Shown here: positions 50,752 through 55,860 of the stretch, one piece after another | Layout of the letters: the number at the start of each line of letters is the position of its first letter | Position numbering within the stretch: position 1 is the stretch's first letter | Origin: Martensiomyces pterosporus | Lineage: Eukaryota; Kickxellomycota; Kickxellomycetes; Kickxellales; Kickxellaceae | DNA length: 55,860 nucleotides | Assembly (NCBI GenBank): GCA_025201845.1 | Contig: MU604026.1 | Coordinates: forward strand, 6,378-62,237 | Reading direction: 5' to 3' | Notes under the pieces: model-generated | The model's input: the letters and a program-made list of their open reading frames with translations, nothing else | Databases searched by the model: none | What the model was told of the DNA's origin: nothing | Made by a program: the position numbers and the translations under genes

Positions 50752-53023
50752 ATTATTTCGGGACGTTGCGAGTACTCGTTCTGGGTATAGTAGTCTGTCG
50801 CGTCCTGGTAACCATCGCCGTTTTGTGTGGGCACATCGTCGCTCATGGCCACTCGCTGAACCATAGGCATGATCACCTCGGTCCGTGCTTGATGCCTGCT
50901 GCCATCGTAGTCACCGTCATCTTCGTAGTCGCCCCCAGAGCCTCGGGATTCTGATGGGAGCTTCATGGTGACCGAGCGCTGGACGGGCTTGCCTCTCTGC
51001 CCGCTGCCCTGGCTCTGCTGGTTCTTCAGCGTGGTTCTACGCGCAAGCCCCGCACGGATGATGTCGAGCGGATCGACGCCGGCACGGGGACCAGGGCTAG
51101 GCTCTCCGCTCCTCTTGATAGCAGGCTTTGGACCTGCGCTGAAGCTATCCTGCGTAGGCGGTGCAGACACAGGGGCTCCAGAGGGAACGCTAGGCACGCT
51201 GGATTGAGGCGGAGGAGCGGTAACAGGGGTCGAGGGACCGTGGGGCGAATCAGGTGTGGTCAGGCCGTCGGATTCATACTCATACGGGATTGGCTGGACT
51301 GCCGGGCCCTGGTAGTCGCGGGCATTGCTGGGTAGCGAGTCGTTGAAGCGGTGCGGGTCATCCGGCATGGCTCCAGCCGAGCTGGGGTGGTATTCACTGT
51401 TGCTGCTGCCATTGTCTATGGGAGGGAGCGGGCGATCCTTGTTGAAGCTATGGCCAGCATTTGTGGCAGATCTGAGCAGCAAGTCGCGGTCCATACCTGG
51501 GCTGCCGCTTCTGTCCCTCTGCTGTGCCTGGTTGTAGCGGTTTGCTGGCATCGTGTTTGAGCGCGCAAGGGAGCTAGCAGTCTCTGGCGGCGGCGTCGAC
51601 TTCTTCACGCGCATGGACTTTTGGTAGCCAACGGGTGGCTTGGGCTTGACTCCCGCTGCCTTCATCGTCTCCTTGCGCACCAGCGCGCCCTTGAACCCAG
51701 TAAAGTTGTCCTTGCCGTCGGCAGACGCAAGCACTTTGGCCGAGCCCAAAAAGTCGATCTTTTTCGAGCTCTTCAGCTTGCTTGCCGATGGCCTGTAGAT
51801 GACACCGCGCGGCACGCAGTAGAGGGGGCAGTCCATTCCATTCGACTCGACCGCCTTTTTGATCCAGGAGTGCCTGTCTTGGGACTTGCGCGCATATGCA
51901 GCCTCCAGATCCTCGCGCGCCTCGTGCTCGCGGCCGATGCAGAAGTAGCAGAGCGCGCGGTTGTAAAGCACCTCGCAGGTGTACACCTTGTACTCTAGCC
52001 CAATCTGCGAGTAGTCGATACAGTCGTTGTCTCGCAAGTACGTCAGCGCGTCTTCAAAGTCCCTCAGCGCCTCGCTGTTTTGCTGGAGGACCATTCGGGC
52101 TACGCCGCGCTGGAAGTAAGCGACAACCAGATACCTGTCCGAACTGAGTGCCGTCGTGTACGCCTCAATCGCTCCTTCGTGGTCGCCCTTGCGCCCAAGA
52201 ATCAGCCCGATGTTAAAGTGGATCTTGGCGGAATCGGCAATGTCCTACGCGACGCCAAGCAAAAACAAACATGCCAAGAAACGAAAGAAGTAGTGCACAA
52301 GCAAAGAATGGCGTTGTTAGTGTCTGTAGCCAATAGCCGGCCAGAGAATGCAGGCAAGCAAACAAGCGACAAAAAGCAGAGACCATGGTCCCCTCGTTCA
52401 CAGTGGCTGATGAACAAAGGCCCCACACTTGGCCCAGGCAGTTTGAAAATAGAATGGCCGAGAGGCGAAGTCTGCTTCCAGCCTATCACCGCCATTGCTC
52501 CTTCTTGTATGGCACAGCAGGGATGTAGAGTGAGAGCATGCCATGTGATGAGCAGCACATCACTGCACATATGCGTGCACCGCAGAAGCAAGGGAATGAG
52601 AGAATACGAGAGAGCGAGAGGCAGAAAGGCGCTGAGAAAATATGCACTTGTGTCTGACAATAAGCTTGATGGGTGAAGGGCGTGCTCAGGCCAGCAATGC
52701 CCCCGCTGCAGCCTTCATGCTGTTCTCCGGCCCTCGGCCACCCACGCAAGGTATCCGTGGCATAGCGCAAAGTGTCTTTTTGTGGAGCAATAGGACAGCG
52801 TCGTATTATCATGCGTACCCTGAAGATTTCCAAAGCGCTGTCGTAGTTCTGCTGGTCAAAGAGCTCGACGGCGTGGCTCCACTGCTCGAGTTCAGCCTAC
52901 AGCAGCGAAATATGCACCAAAAGGAGGCCAGGCAATTAGCATTTGTGTCCATTCCACCCGCCTGTGTGCTGGGTCCTGAGAAATCAGGAGAGAAGTAACG
53001 CGCACGCATACCTTCAACGCCAT
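50196..53023 (-). CDS. noxR: NADPH-oxidase regulator NoxR (p67phox-like)
   Basis: Exons on the minus strand: 53023-53012, 52896-52819 and 52244-50196, joined in phase 0 to 712 residues. NoxR recruits Rac GTPase and activates the superoxide-producing Nox enzymes that steer hyphal growth and differentiation. The 12-nt first exon encodes MALK; joined to the next exon it gives the NoxR-type N-terminus (AELEQWSHAVELFDQQNYD). TPR repeats span about 5-165 (LEIFRDIADSAKIHFNIG). The activation region around 170-225 (VPRGVIYRPSASKLKS, IDFLGSAKVLAS) matches NoxR proteins. A long disordered part with a 13-Gln run follows. A PB1 domain (621-712) ends the protein, with RIKLHYGSDVF and the acidic YLDEDGEAVLMTDQDDFELA. 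The SH3 domains of animal p67phox are absent, as in fungi. Confidence 0.92.
50712..50750 (+). repeat. CTG/CAG repeat encoding poly-Gln in NoxR
   Basis: Thirteen consecutive Gln codons on the minus strand, mostly CAG with one CAA. The tract is likely length-polymorphic. Confidence 0.9.
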
Positions 53024-54140
53024 GGCTAAGAAAATCCTGTATTTGTTGTTGCTTTTGTTTGCTTGTTTGCTTGCTCGTTTTCTTGGCTGCTTTCAATGAG
53101 CAGGGCAAGTGGCTTTTATCTCGGCAGAAGAAGGGCTCTGTTGCTGTGCGTTTGCCAGAGAAAAGAGTGGCGAATATACAGGGCGCTGTGTATGTGAAGC
53201 GTCTCTTTGAGCGCGTGCAGGCAGCTTTGTGTTTGCGGCTGTGAAAAACACCAAATGAGACAGGCAGCAGACCACTATGTGCTATGGAAAATGCCAGAAT
53301 GCAATAAAAAAGAAGGGAGGTATAAAATGTGTGCTGTGTATAACAGAGCAGAAGAAGAGAAGAAAGCTGGCCAGCCTGCCTTCGTCTTGGTGTGAGGATG
53401 GGCTCAGCTCTCCCGGTTTTCGCCCAATGGGTGTGGCGGTTGTTTGCCTTTTCAAGCCAATCAAATGGGCGCTCCGCGGATCACTTCTTCATTATCATTT
53501 CTCCTTTAGTCAGAACTCGCGCGCCCAATTTGCAGCCCGCGTGTGTGGGGGGCAGTGGGCTGCTTTGGCCGAGCACGGCCGAGACGGCCAGCAAAGAGGC
53601 AGTGCAGCTGCCAGGCCGACATCACCACAAATGCAGGGAGGAGCCAGGAGAGAGCAAACAAGGCCGGCCTTTCTCTTTGGAGGAGCGTGGATTCTCGAGC
53701 CTCCGAGGTTGCATACTTTGCTCCAAGCAAGAGGGAAAAAAAAGCGCGCGGGTGAGAGAATGTTTGTCTGGTTTGCGTGCGATGCCTCTGCATCATCCTG
53801 GCCGTCGTATCTGCCTAGGCAGAACGGCAGCGCCACAAAATAGGACACCATTTGCATGGGAGCCATCAGAAAGCCCACTGCCCTCAGGCCCGCGTTGACG
53901 TTGGATCCAACAGAAAGCACGCGAGCCAAGAAACACCGGCTCTACATGGAGCGATGCTCGCGACTATGTATCTACTTCTGCCAACCACACCGCTGCCAAT
54001 GCGGCTGCTGCTGATCTGCTTTTGGCCAAGGGCTAAAAGTCACAGGTGTTTACTCAACAAGTAGACAAAACAGAAAAGAGCATGTATGGGCAGATGGGAG
54101 TAGATGAACGGAGCGCATGGGCCGCATGGGTAAGGTCCTG
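53024..54140. other. Intergenic, NoxR promoter to PTP 3' end
   Basis: 1.1 kb with no supported gene. Frames on both strands are short and without family features. The part near 53024 should hold the NoxR promoter. A GGTATAAAATG element near 53323 on the plus strand has no matching gene. Confidence 0.4.
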
Positions 54141-55055
54141 CTAGTGCATGTCGAGGAGCATGTAGTCGATGACCTGGTAGCAGAACATGAACTGGACAAA
54201 CGTCTGCACCGTCATTGTCCGCTGCTTCCTTAGAGACTTGACGCAGTCCAGGGTAAAGTCGCCCGGGTAGTCCCTATTCTTTGAAAAGTACTCTGTCGCC
54301 GCATCGAGAACAATGAACGTGCCCGTCCTCCCCACCCCTGCACTGCAGTGAATAACGACCGGGACAGCAGGCGACGGCGAGATGGTCGTTCGCAGCTCCT
54401 TGATCATCGTCAAGATGGGCACGGGCGACACCGGCACGCCCTCGTCTGGCCACTCGGTGTAATGCAGCTGGGTAACGACCCGCGGCTCTCCCGCATGCGA
54501 GCGATGGACCAGCGACAGCTTGCGCACGACCACAGCCAGACACGCGCTGAGGGGCCGCTCATCCACGAGTGTCACCGTGACATCGCCAGCCTTCATCGCG
54601 CGGCCCACCTGCTGCGGCCAATACACGGCGCACTTGTTTCTCGACTTCTCCACGGGGTTAGCCAGCATGACGATGCAAACGGAGCCTTGCTCCCACGTCA
54701 TGCGCCAGAAATCGGCGATCGAGTGGTTCAGCGGGCCCTGTGTGGCCACGTATTTGTTGGGCGAGATGCTGGGTGGCAGGAGGATGTGGCTGGCGTTGAT
54801 GTAGTCACTCTTGCCCTGCAAACGCACGCGGTTGTGGTTGAATGGCAGCACGTCGCAGTACCGATTCAGGTCGTAGTTGTGGCCACGCAGCGCGTCGTCG
54901 ATGTTGGCGCGGTCGTCGGGGCTGGATTGCTCCATCGCCATGCTTATTCTCTCGTGGTCGTCTTGGCAGATCTCCTTAAACTGCTTTTGAAGCTCCTTTT
55001 GGGTCGCCTGCCTGGGCAGAGCCTCGAGAACCTGCCGGAACGACGACACTGTCAT
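54141..55055 (-). CDS. Non-receptor protein tyrosine phosphatase
   Basis: 304 residues, one exon, a single classical PTP domain. It hydrolyses phosphotyrosine in signalling proteins. Conserved elements in order: NRYCDVLPFNHNRVRL with DYINAS (substrate recognition), ATQGPLNHSIADFWRM, the WPD loop (Trp202, Asp204 general acid), the signature HCSAGVGRTG with nucleophile Cys237 and Arg243, and the Q-loop in TVQTFVQF. All catalytic residues are present, so it should be active. No targeting domain is attached; the N-terminal 60 residues are helical and charged. The best-known fungal relatives are the Ptp1/Pyp type. The substrate is unknown. Confidence 0.9.
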   Translation of the reverse strand: MTVSSFRQVLEALPRQATQKELQKQFKEICQDDHERISMAMEQSSPDDRANIDDALRGHNYDLNRYCDVLPFNHNRVRLQGKSDYINASHILLPPSISPNKYVATQGPLNHSIADFWRMTWEQGSVCIVMLANPVEKSRNKCAVYWPQQVGRAMKAGDVTVTLVDERPLSACLAVVVRKLSLVHRSHAGEPRVVTQLHYTEWPDEGVPVSPVPILTMIKELRTTISPSPAVPVVIHCSAGVGRTGTFIVLDAATEYFSKNRDYPGDFTLDCVKSLRKQRTMTVQTFVQFMFCYQVIDYMLLDMH

Positions 55056-55724
55056 GGCGTGCTAAGGAACAGAGGCAGAATGGCAGGGAGAAGCAAATAA
55101 TATAGCAGAGAACTAAGAGGAAACGGGAGGAGGAAAAAGAAAAATCAAACCTTGTGCGTCTGGTGGGGCTTCTGTTTTTCAATATCTGCTCGTCTGCTCG
55201 TCTGCTCGCCTTCCTCCGTGCGGTGGGCACGGCCGCTGCTCTCCACAGCTTTATGGGCGAAATTAAAAATTGGCGCAAGGTGTCACCTGCGTTGGTGGTT
55301 GGCATGTGTATGTGGGGAGAGCAAGGAAGCGCAATAGCACAGGTGGACCAGATATGACGGTGGCGGCGCTGTGGTGACAATTCCGGGGACAGAATCCTAG
55401 ACACACGCTCCCTACTTCGCGGTGCATCTGTTATATTGCGTTTGTGTGGGGAAAGACTAGGTAGCGACTCCCACGCTGAAGGCGCTCGAGTTCCCTGCAC
55501 AGAGGGATGCGCTGTGCACGGCAATGCCAGCTGGGCTATCATATGCACTTGCGCATTATATAGCGACCGCGGCTTTCCGCCATTGCCCTCAGAGCACTCG
55601 GCGCGAGAGGGGTGGAGTGATGCAGTCGCCCTCAGAGTGACCGGCCATAACTGTCGGGCACTCTCGCCAGCAAACTGTAGCACGCTCACAGGCGGTCTCT
55701 CGCTTCACAAGAAGGAGCAATGTC
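55056..55724. promoter_or_regulatory. Divergent promoter region, PTP / right-edge gene
   Basis: 670 bp between divergent start codons. A TATATAGCG sequence near 55558 is about 165 bp upstream of the right-hand start codon and could be its TATA box. Confidence 0.4.
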
Positions 55725-55860
55725 ATGCCTGATACATCTACACAAAGGAGCGACACCCACGGACTGGCTTTGCTGCGGCAGGGTTTGAGCATGGACATTG
55801 ATGCAATCGAGCGGCGAGAGGACATTAGCGTCGAGGACTTTGTCCGCGATTTCATGGAGC
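55725..55860 (+). CDS. 5' end of an unidentified gene (cut by window edge)
   Basis: The frame stays open from ATG 55725 to the window end (45 codons): MPDTSTQRSDTHGLALLRQG, then a segment with ERREDISVEDFVRDFME. The acidic, amphipathic helix-like character and the strong codon pattern (GAC, GAG, GTC, CGC) look like a real coding sequence rather than chance. An overlapping ATG at 55720 in another frame stops within 25 codons. I cannot assign a family from 45 residues; a tethering-complex subunit N-terminus is conceivable but unsupported. Confidence 0.5.
   Translation, partial: MPDTSTQRSDTHGLALLRQGLSMDIDAIERREDISVEDFVRDFME

Noticed and set aside
53277..53898. Frames of 168-188 codons between NoxR and the phosphatase gene
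   Set aside because: Overlapping frames of similar length, no family features and no clear leader. A TATA-like element nearby (about 53323) is not enough to call a gene.

Overview
The window is nuclear DNA of a filamentous fungus. GT-AG introns, pyrimidine-rich leaders, occasional TATA boxes and a housekeeping set (ATG17, AIM24, EXO84, SMC3, SPC25, RIC8, NoxR) show this. Several traits point outside Dikarya: a plasma-membrane H+-ATPase of the plant/protist type, a giant Tudor-PHD protein carrying a prokaryote-type DNA methylase domain, and generous intergenic DNA. An early-diverging lineage such as Kickxellomycotina is my best guess, but this is inference and no marker gene is present to prove it. 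No mobile element, rRNA, tRNA or CRISPR array was seen.

Layout. 0-6 kb: the tail of one NmrA-like reductase gene, a complete paralogue, a small GPI-type surface protein, then RIC8 and CDC37 convergent. 6-8 kb: mostly non-coding, with a possible 27-residue membrane micropeptide. 8-15.7 kb: a 2178-residue single-exon chromatin reader/DNA methylase, convergent with SPC25. 15.7-21.5 kb: nearly 6 kb without a convincing gene, holding a 140-bp tandem duplication and simple repeats, ending in the TATA box and long leader (one 9-codon uORF) of the H+-ATPase at 21.9-25.6 kb. 26-32 kb: ATG17 (4 exons) and epsin (4 exons). 32-37 kb: AIM24 and EXO84, divergent. 37-40 kb: an F-box-like protein and the PP2A methylesterase, convergent. 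40.6-47.3 kb: a CLC anion transporter followed closely by SMC3. 48-50 kb: two Ser/Thr-rich GPI-type cell-surface proteins. 50-53 kb: NoxR, the p67phox-like NADPH-oxidase regulator. 54-55 kb: a protein tyrosine phosphatase. The right edge holds the start of an unidentified gene.

Functional themes. There is no operon-like cluster; neighbours are mostly unrelated housekeeping genes. Membrane traffic (epsin, EXO84), ion transport (H+-ATPase, CLC), signalling (Ric8, NoxR, PTP, PP2A methylesterase), chromosome structure (SMC3, Spc25) and autophagy (Atg17) are represented. Introns are concentrated at the 5' ends of genes, often behind very small first coding exons (12, 15 and 29 nt).

The most unusual item is the 8.1-14.6 kb gene. 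It has four Tudor/chromo-barrel repeats, two ZZ-like fingers, an extended PHD, a GATA-like finger, a DNA N4/N6-methylase domain with SAM-binding and HPPY motifs, and a further C-terminal methylase-like segment. It is a candidate chromatin-guided DNA methyltransferase. Other points of interest are substitutions at two normally conserved ion-pathway positions of the CLC protein and the lineage-specific tail of the H+-ATPase.
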